Source: Schizochytrium sp. CCTCC M209059
Lineage: Eukaryota; Sar; Bigyra; Thraustochytrida; Thraustochytriidae
Direction: 5' to 3'
NCBI GenBank assembly: GCA_000818945.1
Contig: KN805393.1
Span: 342,332 to 406,331, forward strand
Length of the DNA: 64,000 nt
A program made the translations under genes and the position numbers. Shown one piece after another: positions 22,108 to 31,735 of the stretch; position 1 is the first letter of the stretch; the number at the start of each line of letters is the position of its first letter. The notes below the pieces were generated by a model. The model was given only the letters and a program-made list of their open reading frames with translations. It did not search any database and was not told the DNA's origin.

Positions 22108-23692
22108 AGAAGCGCGCCGACTCGATCAGAAAATAGCAAGGCGCTACGAACACCTCACATAAATAAGCAGAATTCACCTGATCTCGAGCCAGGCAACCCG
22201 ACGCTAACGTCAAGGTCCTGGTTGCTCGCAGCCTTTTCCACCGGCTTTTGTCGCTCGCTGTGCCTGCGCGCTGCACAGGCCAATACCAAACGATACTGGA
22301 GTGCCCGGTGGACAACTCCCTCCATCGCTGAGCTGATCAGCTTGCTCTGGTGCTACGGAGCGCATCGCTCTCCCCCTTGCCTTCCTGCGTGTCCGGTCCA
22401 TCATGCCGTACATCTGCGACACGGGTTCCCGCTATTAGCCGAGCAGCATCATGCCAGGGCTCAAGCCGTTACGCAGAGAGTCGAACTTGAGCTGGCCAGA
22501 CTTCCCGTCTTGACCATGGGCGGAGCGCTTCGCACCACCTCTGCCAGGGAAGGCCTCGGAAGCGTACAGCGACGAGGAGCTCAGCGCAGCTCAACTCAGA
22601 ATGGCTACTTTTTTGCGAGGTGAGTCTTGCCTGTTTCAAAGAGATTCCATCGGGATTTGATCTGCTGCAGCAGGCAAGCTCGGAAATCTTGCAGCCTCGA
22701 AAGTCTTGCGGCGACAAGATGCCGGGCTCTGTCGCGACCAGGAGCCCTGAAAGAGGTAGCCCTTGCAGAGTACGATCACCATTTCCTCGCGCTACTTTTC
22801 TGATTCGAGGCGTGAGCCATCTATATTTGCTTGTAAACCTCACAGCAAGACAAGTTTTTATATTCGCTTGTCGATCTTAAACGAGGTCAACTGGCCGTGT
22901 TTGACCGGAAGGAACCATACACGCATTAAAGACGTTCTTCATCTTCTTTTTTCATTTCAACAACAACAAGAGCAACCATAAGAGAGGCGTCGTTGTGTTC
23001 TTTTCTCTTGTTATGGTTGCTACTGCTCCTGCTGCTGCTCCTGCTGCTGCTCTACCCTCCTAGCCCTTCTGCAGCAGCGCCGACTGCTTCTCCAACTTTT
23101 TCGTGCAAGATGGGAGTCAACTTGACTTCGATATCCGCGCTAACCGGCTTCCGAAACACAGGCGGACGGTCCGACCTCTTCGGAAGACATCGGCCGCGCA
23201 TACGTTCGTGCCGCTGGGTCCGCCGCGTGCCAGTTAGATACGCACGCTTGCATTGAGTGGCCGCACGCACGACCTGGTTTTCTTGGTTAGATCGACCGAG
23301 GGAAAAAAACCTTGAAGGAAAATAAAATTACTGTTTTTTTTTCACCCTTTACGGTCGCAGCCTGAGGCACCTCCTTTAAGTAGTAGAGCAGGCAAATCGG
23401 CAGTCTCTGACTTTCTCTTTCCGCGTGCGCGCGTACGTACGCGAGGAGGGGCGGTAGCCCGCCACAGCGGCGAGAGCACGTCCGTGGCGGAGACGTTCGC
23501 TCTTTCTGTAAGGCGATCGCTTTGTCCGCTTTGGCAAAGCAGGCCTTTTGCTCAGAGAAGCGTGCAGATCACCTCCAGGTCAGTCAGCTCTGTGCACGCA
23601 CCTCGTCAGCGACTTGGCCGCAGCGCACACCAAGAGAGCGCAGAGGAGCCGGGCGGCAAACAAAACGGCCGCGAGGTATATCAAAGGCTATC
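22108..23692. other. intergenic region with possible small exon remnants
   Basis: About 1.6 kb. A protein-like stretch near 22515-22622 (containing PPLPGKASEAYSDEEL) runs into a GT donor-like site (GAG/GTGAGT) but is preceded by an in-frame TGA. A short minus-strand ORF (23052-23201) is listed separately. The rest holds GCT-rich low complexity and the 5' flank of the next gene. Confidence 0.45.
23052..23201 (-). CDS. possible small protein or terminal exon
   Basis: 49-codon frame from ATG 23201 to TAG, ending RKPVSADIEVKLTPILHEK followed by an Ala/Gly-rich tail. Composition is that of a real protein rather than a shadow. An acceptor-like site (CTAAC...CCCAG) lies just upstream on the same strand, so it could be the last exon of a spliced gene, but no first exon was found. 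Family unknown. Confidence 0.25.
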   Translation of the reverse strand: MRGRCLPKRSDRPPVFRKPVSADIEVKLTPILHEKVGEAVGAAAEGLGG

Positions 23693-26095
23693 ATGTCTGC
23701 CGATGAGATTGCCAGCGTGTCGACCAAAGCGTCCGACGAGGTAAAGAAATCCGAAAATTCGACCTCACGAAAAGAGTCATCCAAAAAGATTCCAAGGCGC
23801 GAGCCTAAGACTGAAGCCAAAGCTAATCGTGCGTCTGACTCTGACTCTGACTCTGACTCTGACTCTGGATCGCAGGCGTCAAAAAATCTGCTGGAAATGT
23901 TGTCAAAATTTTCCTCATCTCCCAGTTCGTCCGACAGCGATGATGATCTTTCCTCCTCGTCTTTCAGCGATAACGACGAGAAGAGCAACAATACCACCTC
24001 CTCAGACGACGCCTCCTCTTCAGAGGAAGATGAAAAAGAAGAAGAAGAAGAAGTAGAAAAAAAAGGAGAAGATGAAGAGGATGAAGAAGATGAAGATGTC
24101 GCCAAGGCATCACAAGATCAAGCAGACAGTGAAAAGATTGCAGAAGAAGAAGAAGAAGAAGAAGAAGAAGAAGAAGAAGAAGAAGCAAGCCCTCCTCGGT
24201 CTTCATCAAGGGAAAGTGCACGGGAAAAAGCAGCTTTGGGCTCTATGAGCGCAACAAGCAAAGCATCAGCGGCCCGAAGCGGCTCTCCAAACAATGAAAC
24301 AGTCGCTCCCTTGGCCGCTGCGGCACCGGCGATACGGCGCAAGGTGGTTCCCACATCGCCAACGCCCAGTGAAGAGAAAAAAGCTTCTACAGCTCCAACA
24401 GCCGTCACAGCGTCACGAGCATGGGAGCCCTACCCTTACGCGAGGTTGCGAACTTTGAGCAACTATTGCTTGGCTCTTCCTTGGCTTCCGGCCTTCCAAG
24501 GTAAACAGGTCGTGACAGCTTATTTCGTGTACAATGCTGTGGGAAGCCCGCTCTACAATACAATGTTGGGTTTCAAAGACGGCACCCGAGTCCATATACC
24601 TAGAAAGCTCAAGTACCGCTTCAATACAACGGCGTTCTTCAAAGCTCTCGTTGAGGAGAAATTGCCTGGTACATCCTTCAAGGATATCTTGAATAAGGCT
24701 CTCTATGAAAAGGGCGAACCCATGAGGGTTACTCACTTCGATATCGAAAGAGACGAGGATCTCGACTGCTATCTAGGCTCCGTGACAGTGCGAACACGCG
24801 AAGGCGTGTCTTCGTCCGATCCCGAAGATGTACCCATATCTATGGCAGAAATTCGAAAAATTGCTGTCAAAGCAGGATCAAAGGGACCAAAAGCAGTCCA
24901 CAGAGCAAGAGTAGCACAAGCAAGAGCAAGAAAATCATTGCCTGCTGCTCAGTCGTCGTCATCGGCAACGTCGACACCAAAACTCAAAGCCTTGGCGACT
25001 GTTGAGCCGCCAACATCCCCTTCGATGCCAGCCACTTCTGCGAACACCCCGCGACGCGCCGCCAAGGAGGCCGCTATTCTTGCCTTTACAAATTCAGCAC
25101 CCCCCAAGCGTAGGAGCAGCAAACTCAGGCCCAGGGTCGGCGATGTAACGCGCCCATTCCAATCCGCTTTAGCAAAGGAGCGTCACGAACAATCGATTGA
25201 CATGAATCTCAAGTCACTCGCCAAAGCCCGTGCAGTCAAAGCCCAGAAAAAGGCCGCCGCCTTGGCTCGTACAGGCAACAGAAGCGCCGCTACAAGCCAA
25301 GGAGATCGAGCGAGATCTTCTGCTTCCACGTCCACGTCCTCGGGCCTCCGCAAGCCCGTGCGCAAAACGCAAAGCAAGCGTTCTGCGCCGACAACGACCG
25401 AGGCGACAGTTGAGGATGTGGAGGTCATGCACATGAACTTGGACAAGGGTATGATAGACGAGGATGCAGACGAGGGAAAGGTAGCGTCCAAGAGAGCGGC
25501 AAAACAGAGGAAGCCTGCACATGCGGGTGACGAGGAAGACAAGACCGTGGCGGATGAGGACGTGCGAGTCAAACGTCGCAACAATGGGAAAGATCCCAAG
25601 AGGCGCCGGGGAAGCGAGATCGAAACCTCCGACGACGACGACGACGACGACGAGAGCGAACATGAAATCCAAAATGAGGACGTTGCCGATGCCGACATCT
25701 TGGCAAGCGAAGAGCTCTGCAAGAAGAAATTCGATGAGTTCCGTCAAGTTGTTTTTGGTGCAACCAAGGCGCGCATGAAATCAATCGAGACAGAGAAAAG
25801 GGCGCGCAAGATCGCCGAAAATAAAGTTCGCTTCCTCGAAGAAAGAATTGCCGAGCTCGAGGAAAAGCTCGAAGACTCGCAAGATGCGATTGCGCGCAGC
25901 AAGGACGAGTCGGACCTCTGGTTCTTCCGCTTCAAGTCGCTCAAAAGAGAGGTCCGTACGCACATGAAGAACAATCCTTCGTGTATCCTGCGCATACCTA
26001 ACAAGCGTCCTTTTCAGGACAACTATGACAGCGGAGACGAGGACGGCAGGAACGGCACGTCGTCGGTAACCAAGAAAAAGCGCACCACGTCGTAG
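23693..26095 (+). CDS. uncharacterised acidic/basic nuclear-type protein with C-terminal coiled coil
   Basis: 800 residues from ATG 23693; not recognised. The first ~230 residues are low complexity: a Ser-Asp dipeptide run near residue 46-58, Ser/Asp blocks and long Glu runs. Residues ~240-395 are the only clearly folded region (starts AWEPYPYARLRTL, includes TAYFVYNAVGSPLYNTMLGFKDG), compatible with a small beta-rich binding domain. A long Lys/Arg/Ala/Ser linker follows with several nuclear localisation-like clusters, then an Asp run, and residues ~670-760 form a predicted coiled coil (ENKVRFLEERIAELEEKLED). The plan suggests a chromatin- or nucleolus-associated scaffold, but that is inference from composition only. 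The open frame extends upstream to 23522 without a better ATG. Confidence 0.78.
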   Translation: MSADEIASVSTKASDEVKKSENSTSRKESSKKIPRREPKTEAKANRASDSDSDSDSDSGSQASKNLLEMLSKFSSSPSSSDSDDDLSSSSFSDNDEKSNNTTSSDDASSSEEDEKEEEEEVEKKGEDEEDEEDEDVAKASQDQADSEKIAEEEEEEEEEEEEEEASPPRSSSRESAREKAALGSMSATSKASAARSGSPNNETVAPLAAAAPAIRRKVVPTSPTPSEEKKASTAPTAVTASRAWEPYPYARLRTLSNYCLALPWLPAFQGKQVVTAYFVYNAVGSPLYNTMLGFKDGTRVHIPRKLKYRFNTTAFFKALVEEKLPGTSFKDILNKALYEKGEPMRVTHFDIERDEDLDCYLGSVTVRTREGVSSSDPEDVPISMAEIRKIAVKAGSKGPKAVHRARVAQARARKSLPAAQSSSSATSTPKLKALATVEPPTSPSMPATSANTPRRAAKEAAILAFTNSAPPKRRSSKLRPRVGDVTRPFQSALAKERHEQSIDMNLKSLAKARAVKAQKKAAALARTGNRSAATSQGDRARSSASTSTSSGLRKPVRKTQSKRSAPTTTEATVEDVEVMHMNLDKGMIDEDADEGKVASKRAAKQRKPAHAGDEEDKTVADEDVRVKRRNNGKDPKRRRGSEIETSDDDDDDDESEHEIQNEDVADADILASEELCKKKFDEFRQVVFGATKARMKSIETEKRARKIAENKVRFLEERIAELEEKLEDSQDAIARSKDESDLWFFRFKSLKREVRTHMKNNPSCILRIPNKRPFQDNYDSGDEDGRNGTSSVTKKKRTTS

Positions 26096-26332
26096 CCATC
26101 TCGAAATTAAACAAACACTAAGGAACAAACAATAAAGAGAAAGACCAAGGGAGATTGATGAATTCCTACGGAATGCGAACTTGAGCAGAAGCCAACTTGA
26201 ACACACACACACACGCGCATACACCGTCGCCAAATGTCCCTGCCTGCGCACAAGCCGCGAAAGTCCAAACCCCCCATAAACTAACTGCCGCCTTCGCATC
26301 TCTCGTTGCACCAAACGAAAATCCAGGTAACC

Positions 26333-27472
26333 ATGGCCGCGCTCGGGAGCGGCCTAGGCTCAGGCCTGGTGCGGCAGCTGGAGGTGCTGCGCGCGCAGTC
26401 GGCCTCGCTGCAAGCGCGGCAAGAAGCCTCACGGCGCAAGGTCGCGCGCAAGGCCAAGCTCCGCGAGCAGTTGGTCGAGATTGGGTCCTCCGAGCGTCGA
26501 CTTCGCACATCCTTGCGCAGGCGACGCGAGCGCGAGCTGCGCGCGAGCCGCGGCGATGACGACGGTAACGACGCCCTTCGACTTGCGCGCGGCTTTGGCT
26601 CCGCGCCGAGCTCGACCGCCAAGCGCGGGAGAAAGGAAGTCGACAACGCCGACACCGTCACCATTGGCACCGTTGCAGACCTCGTTCGCGAGCGCAAGCG
26701 CCAACGGCGGCGCACCGGCAACAACATCGATGGTGACGATGAAGATCAGGATGACGATGACGACGAAGACGAGGATGACGAGGATAGCCAAGGCGCGCTG
26801 GGAAGTCTGCGTAGCAGCGCAGCGCTTGCAGACAAAATGTCTGGCGAGGCCCACGAAGCCGTCACGCATCGCGGACTTGCAGAGCTGCAACTTGCGTATC
26901 GCCTCGCAGGTATCTCTATGTTTCGAACTCAGGCCGTTAAAGCGGTCGACCGCATGCTCGGTTTGCGCATCGACACTTCGTTTCAAGGTCGCTACTACGA
27001 GCGTTACTATCTCATCTTCAAGACGCTCAAACGCGCCGGCACGAGCGAACTCATCCTGCAACGTCACACGCTCCCGCACTTTGTCCCGGCGGAAGACCTC
27101 TTTGCCGAGTTCGATCTTGCCGAGTTCGTGCGTCGCGTACAGGCCTACGCCAACGCCTACGTAACGCGTCGTGAGCAAACCAATGCCATCGTGCACGCCT
27201 ACGGCGACGACGAGCTCCACGCAACATCAGGAGGGGCCTTTGACGTCATCACCTTTTCTGGGCCTGCGCTCGACGACGGAGGGGCGCGAATTCGTGTAAT
27301 CTACAAGACGCTTCTCGATACAGTGCCCGAGCGTGTCGAGGTGTATGGAAGGAAAACGGCCCGAGCGCAGGTTGCCAGTCTTGCTCAGCCGCCCATGGGC
27401 CTTGCACTCGCTCACGTTTTCAAGGAGTGCGTGAGCATTCTTGACTCCTTTCGCGATCGGGACGATGACTGA
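26333..27472 (+). CDS. CENP-O / Mcm21-like inner kinetochore protein
   Basis: 379 residues from ATG 26333 (gtaaccATGg). An N-terminal Arg-rich coiled coil (about 10-75) and an Asp/Glu run (about 130-150) precede a C-terminal domain (about 175-375) that matches the CENP-O/Mcm21 pattern: LAYRLAGIS, then RIDTSFQGRYYERYYL, the signature HTLPHFVPAEDL, and FVRRVQAYANAYVTRR. CENP-O is part of the COMA/CENP-OPQUR complex of the constitutive centromere network, with tandem RWD folds contacting CENP-P. Assignment rests on motif order and the HT(I/L)P-x-F(I/V)P signature. It converges with the SMIM4-like gene on the opposite strand. Confidence 0.8.
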   Translation: MAALGSGLGSGLVRQLEVLRAQSASLQARQEASRRKVARKAKLREQLVEIGSSERRLRTSLRRRRERELRASRGDDDGNDALRLARGFGSAPSSTAKRGRKEVDNADTVTIGTVADLVRERKRQRRRTGNNIDGDDEDQDDDDDEDEDDEDSQGALGSLRSSAALADKMSGEAHEAVTHRGLAELQLAYRLAGISMFRTQAVKAVDRMLGLRIDTSFQGRYYERYYLIFKTLKRAGTSELILQRHTLPHFVPAEDLFAEFDLAEFVRRVQAYANAYVTRREQTNAIVHAYGDDELHATSGGAFDVITFSGPALDDGGARIRVIYKTLLDTVPERVEVYGRKTARAQVASLAQPPMGLALAHVFKECVSILDSFRDRDDD

Positions 27473-27979
27473 CTGACTGCCCCATCAAAGCAAGCCAAGT
27501 ACGCTCCTATTTCGTTTGCCCCAAACTTATTTCTCCCAAGTTTTCATGTTCTTTCATATTCTTTCATCATCAACATCAAGGCTAGCCATCATCATGATCT
27601 TCGTACGTACACCTTGAGCGACCCACTCTACCTTATACTTGGTCTCGGAGCCTGCTCGGTAAGAGCACCCTCCCCGCCCACTCTCTCCCTCCGTTTGTGC
27701 CAGTGCACAGGACTTCTCCTGAAACGCCATCAAGGGAGGAAAAACACCTGCACTAAACAAAAAAGGAGTAGGCAGGCCTTTGGACAGATCTTGGCAAGGA
27801 GCAGTTCCTTTGCGCTTTTCTTTCTTTTCTTTTCTTTTCTTTTCTTTTCTTTTCTTGTGTGTGTGTGTGTGTCTTTCAATCTCGCCGCTCAACGCCACGC
27901 TACACACATGACGCGTCGCGAGCTCCGCAACTCGAGGTCATTCATTTATTCCCTCCAAACATCAAATGCATCAATCAAA
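27473..27979. other. convergent intergenic region with TTTTC and GT repeats
   Basis: Shared 3' flank of the CENP-O and SMIM4-like genes. It holds a TTTTC pentamer array (about 27823-27856) directly followed by a GT dinucleotide run (to about 27873). No gene seen. Confidence 0.6.
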
Positions 27980-28390
27980 TCATGTTTCTTGACCAGCTTC
28001 GCGAGAAGCTGCGAGCTCTACATTATACTTGGCCTCGAGGCGCTTGCGGCGCGCTTCACGCTCGGCCCTGGCGCGAGCTTCATTTGCAAGCTCCTCCTCA
28101 ATGCGTTCCGCCTTTTTGCGTCGCGCAACGTCATCTGTGAAATTGGCATAATCAACAAAGAAGAACGTCATGGAAATAAAGCGCGTTAGTGCCAAGTGAT
28201 CGTCCGCGTAGATAGATCTCGCAAATCATGAGATGGCCCATGCCGTGCAAGCAAGGTGAAGCAGCGTCGCACACGTACAAAAGGTCTGGCCACCAATTGG
28301 CACCTTGATCATAAACAGCTCCATACCAGCGCCCACCACAAAGCACAAAGGCACAGCGCGTGCAAGCGCCCGTCGCGTCGCTGCATCCAT
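27980..28390 (-). CDS. SMIM4/UQCC5-like mitochondrial small membrane protein (two exons)
   Basis: Spliced on the minus strand: exon 1 is 28390-28279 and exon 2 is 28134-27980, with a 144-nt GT-AG intron (28278-28135; donor GTACGT, acceptor TTTCACAG). The product is 88 residues. Exon 1 encodes a basic start and one membrane segment (LCFVVGAGMELFMIKV), and the junction creates GGQTFYDVARRKKAERIEEE. This matches SMIM4 (human: GGTMEWIMIKV...ETFYDVYRRKASER), a single-pass inner-membrane protein named UQCC5 for its role in respiratory complex III assembly. Translating across the intron misses the match entirely. The tail is a highly charged helix, longer than in human (70 aa). Confidence 0.82.
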
Positions 28391-29025
28391 TGCTCTCGCG
28401 CCAGTGCGCCTGGCTACCTGTTCCGCGCAACGCGAAACCTACGCGCTAGCCCGCCACGTAAACTCGCCAAAAGGTCTGCCACGCCGTGGCTGCCTGCCTA
28501 CCTTGCTCGGGCGCAACCCGAAATAGTTTATTTGGGGTTGCGCACAATTGAGACTTTCCGTCTCGAAAACATGAGACGGAGACCCAACAGATGTTCAGCC
28601 AAATGCATTGTCAAGTATTTTCATATAGAGTGAAAAATTGTTGAGTACGCCGGTCTCACGCTCGTCAACTCGAATGAAAGCGATGGCCACTTCATTTCCA
28701 CTTTCTCCGCCACCTGCCAGCATAGATCCGTTTAAATGTGCCAACCCGGGAGCTGCCTCCATTCATTGCGACCGAGCTTGTGACTGAGCTCCTGCTTGCT
28801 CAAGAGGACAGACCAAAGGATGGGCACGACGTCAGCAAACGTCAAGATTTTGCATCAAAGCGCGGGCAGAGAGCCCTCCCCGCCGGCTACACCTCGCGCA
28901 AAGCGCTGACAAAGCGCGCAGCTCGCTGTGCAAGCGAGCTCTGCTCAAAGCGTGCTTGTGTGTATTTACGTGCGTGCACGGGAGAGAAATCGCCCTGCAA
29001 TATCCGCTTGACAGAGAAAGCGAGC
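28391..29025. other. divergent intergenic region
   Basis: Upstream of both the SMIM4-like gene (-) and the FAM194-domain gene (+). The plus frame is open back to a GTG at 28738, but its sequence is Arg/Ala/Lys-rich and lacks an ATG, so I treat it as leader. No other gene seen. Confidence 0.5.
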
Positions 29026-31125
29026 ATGGAAGACCACAAGTACAGCAGCAGCGGACGAAAAGCGTTCTTGCTCGCCAATGGCCAAGTGAGCCAAGTGTAC
29101 TACCCGGACGGACGCGTGGCAGCGGTTGTCGCCCAGTCCAACACAGGCAATGGCGACAAGAACAAGTTTTACTTTTATGACCGCGACGCCGCAGGAACGC
29201 TGGTGTGTTCGCTGGACGAAAACGCTGTCGGTTGTGCCAATGACAGCACGGGCAATCCTCAGGGAATGCGGCTCGTCATGACGAAAACAGGCGGTCTCCT
29301 CTCGCGCAACGAAGGCACCATTTTAAGGCGATGGAAATGGGACAGAAAAGCGCAGCAGAGCGGTGAGCTACCGGACATGCCCTTGCGCATTTGTCTCAAT
29401 GATCACCTTGTCCTCACCTTTAATGGCCGCGATGACATTGAAGTGCGTTTCGTCTGCGAGGGCGTCTCGCACCTATTCCAGTGTGGACAGCAGCTGCGTC
29501 GCCGTCAGAGCTACCTGAGCACGTGTGATATTGTGCGTCATGGCGCGCATCGCGGCAAGCTTATTCCACGCATTCCGACCAAATCGCTTCAGGATCGGCA
29601 GCGCGACCTCGTGCAAGAATTTGCAGCGCTGCGAAACATTAACAAACCCGCAAGCCGCAATATACAACACAACGCAGAGGTTCGAGAGGTCATGCACAAA
29701 CTTGAAGACGCATTTGAGCCCTACCAGGAGCGCATCGAATCCGGTGCCTACACAACCCCATATCTCGATGGCGAGTGGCGGCGCGAGGCCTTCGAAAAGA
29801 CCATGGCAGGAGTTCCGCGCATTTCCGAAACGGGTCACGAAACCGGCGGCCCGCCCTTTCATGCGGAGTTATGCGGCGTTGTACCGCAAGACAGACTCTT
29901 TGCCGAGGCGCAGGATGGTCGCATGTCCCCGCTTGGCCCTCTTCCCGTGACGTGGCCAACCGAACTTCAGGTTCGTCAAGAGCTGCGCAAGACCAATCCA
30001 GCCCTCAAACGAGGCTTCATGCTGCGGAGCGCCTCGGGACGATACTCGCGCGACCTTCCCGTCCATGTCGATTTGCAAGGCTTGCGTAAGCTACCGCCCG
30101 TGACACCCGCGACTCTCGACCAAACGCTCAACGCGCACCCCAACGAACTTGTCGTCGTGGTGTGTCTGCGTGAGGACGATCAGCTTTGCGTGCGCGCGCG
30201 TCAATTATTTGAAATGATTGAGGCAGATTTGCACACGCCTTCGACCGCATCAGGGCTGGCGGGCGCGTCTTCAAAGAGGTCCAATCAAAATCAGCAAGAC
30301 GAGGAGGCAATGAGTATTCCTCCGACAAAGGTCTACAGCTTTGCCATGACACACTCTCGTTACATGACGAACCGTTTTGGCGTGCAGACGCTGCCCGCGT
30401 ATCTCGTCTTTCATCGCGCACGACTCGTTCGTGCAAATGTCATGGGTGCGAGACCCATCAACATTATCAAGGAGCGCTCTCCGCCTCGCTTGCTCATTGT
30501 CGACCCCACCGATTTCAGGTCGCAATTGCAAATGGAAAAGCTTCTCAAACGGCATCACATCGAATCCGAGCTGGCTATCTCGACAAAGGACGCAATTGCG
30601 CACTTGCAGTTTCGTGCATCCATCACCACCGCCAACGCAATAACCTTTTACGGCATTGTTCTTCTTGACGCCTCTCTCGAGCCGACGCAGGCTCGTGCCA
30701 TTGCAGATCTGGCACGACGAACAGCCGCAGCAACCGAGCGAGGCGCCGTGATTGTGGTCTCGATGCTGCCGGCAGGATCTGTGGCCCGAGAGCGTCTCCA
30801 GGGCGGCGTTCTCCTCGAACCCACCGCAGCAGAGCTCATCGCGTCAATATGTGATGTTGCCACAACCAAGCCCTTCAAGTCAGCCACGCTCGACAGTCTC
30901 CTCGAGCGCTTTGATCAGCATCTCCGCACCACGCGCGGTGGCGATGCTGCGGAGCCAGAGGAGAATACAACGCATTACGGCTACAAGAAGGCTGATCTCG
31001 TGCGCATGCTCAAACTCGCTAGTCGTGATGCACAGCAGGGAACCTTTTTACCGCCATCGTTTCGCCTCGGCATGCAGCTTTCTGCAAATCGGGCCGTTTT
31101 TCGTGGCGTAAGGCTCGAGCGATGA
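29026..31125 (+). CDS. FAM194-domain protein fused to thioredoxin-like and receiver-like domains
   Basis: 699 residues from ATG 29026. The N-terminal ~230 residues match the FAM194 (ERICH6-type) domain: KAFLLANGQVSQVYYPDGRVAAVV, a glycine-rich middle and a conserved RWKW block; in animals this domain occurs in testis/cilia-associated proteins. A helical linker follows. About 350-475 is a thioredoxin-like fold (ELVVVVCLRE...C...FEMIEADL, then FGVQTLPAYLVFHRARLV with the cis-Pro) in which only the second cysteine of the usual CxxC is kept, so redox activity is doubtful. About 487-615 resembles a response-regulator receiver fold (PPRLLIVDPTDF, GIVLLDASLEPTQARAIADL, GAVIVVSMLPAGS), probably degenerate because the acidic pocket and Lys are not clearly conserved. 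A flagellum-related function is inference from FAM194. The start is chosen as the first ATG before the FAM194 domain. Confidence 0.8.
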   Translation: MEDHKYSSSGRKAFLLANGQVSQVYYPDGRVAAVVAQSNTGNGDKNKFYFYDRDAAGTLVCSLDENAVGCANDSTGNPQGMRLVMTKTGGLLSRNEGTILRRWKWDRKAQQSGELPDMPLRICLNDHLVLTFNGRDDIEVRFVCEGVSHLFQCGQQLRRRQSYLSTCDIVRHGAHRGKLIPRIPTKSLQDRQRDLVQEFAALRNINKPASRNIQHNAEVREVMHKLEDAFEPYQERIESGAYTTPYLDGEWRREAFEKTMAGVPRISETGHETGGPPFHAELCGVVPQDRLFAEAQDGRMSPLGPLPVTWPTELQVRQELRKTNPALKRGFMLRSASGRYSRDLPVHVDLQGLRKLPPVTPATLDQTLNAHPNELVVVVCLREDDQLCVRARQLFEMIEADLHTPSTASGLAGASSKRSNQNQQDEEAMSIPPTKVYSFAMTHSRYMTNRFGVQTLPAYLVFHRARLVRANVMGARPINIIKERSPPRLLIVDPTDFRSQLQMEKLLKRHHIESELAISTKDAIAHLQFRASITTANAITFYGIVLLDASLEPTQARAIADLARRTAAATERGAVIVVSMLPAGSVARERLQGGVLLEPTAAELIASICDVATTKPFKSATLDSLLERFDQHLRTTRGGDAAEPEENTTHYGYKKADLVRMLKLASRDAQQGTFLPPSFRLGMQLSANRAVFRGVRLER

Positions 31126-31735
31126 TACCGATCGCACGAATGCAAGACCATGTATGCAACGTGGCAGATAGACTGGACGCAAGCTTTGTTTTTTGTTTTT
31201 TTTGGGGGTGACTGCGGTGGGCAGAAGACAATCAAATCCTATCTTATCTTTGTGTTTTGTTTTGTTATTGCGATTGCGAATGAATCATGACTGACTGGAC
31301 GAAATGAGCTGCCTCCATGCACCGTCAAAAGAGTTCCCAATCGTAGGCACTCGGTGCAGGTCGTCATTTTTGCGTCGATGGAACGAGTTGATACTTGACT
31401 CGCTTCTCGCCCACCTGGTCCGCTGGCTGCTATAAAGGAGGATTAGAGAAGATTTTTTTGGGGAGGGGGGGGGGAGAAGCGAGCAAACATTCGTCAGATC
31501 CATCTTCGCGCGTGTGTGTCTTTTTTCTTTGTGCTACCGTAGGTTTCATTCGCAGTACCCTCTGTGTAAAGGATGTCGCCAGGATGGAATAGGAGTAGAT
31601 GATGGAGTGAGGGTAAAATGTCGTGCGAGGTCAAAAGGAATGGGGGAGGGGAAGGGGTTGGAAAGAGTGAGTGAGTGAGTGAGTGAAAGGGAAAAGGAAA
31701 ACGTGAGAGAGAGAGAGAGAGAAAGTGGAATTCAA
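31126..31735. other. convergent intergenic region
   Basis: 3' flanks of the FAM194-domain gene (+) and the gamma-CA-like gene (-). Contains a T-rich run (31186-31204), a G run (about 31459-31472), a GAGT run (about 31665-31685) and a GA run (about 31706-31723). No gene seen. Confidence 0.6.

Noticed and set aside
22222..22623. Plus ORF and overlapping exon-like stretch PPLPGKASEAYSDEEL with a GTGAGT donor
   Set aside because: The PX-like peptide frame has an in-frame TGA just upstream and no matching exons were found; evidence too thin to call.
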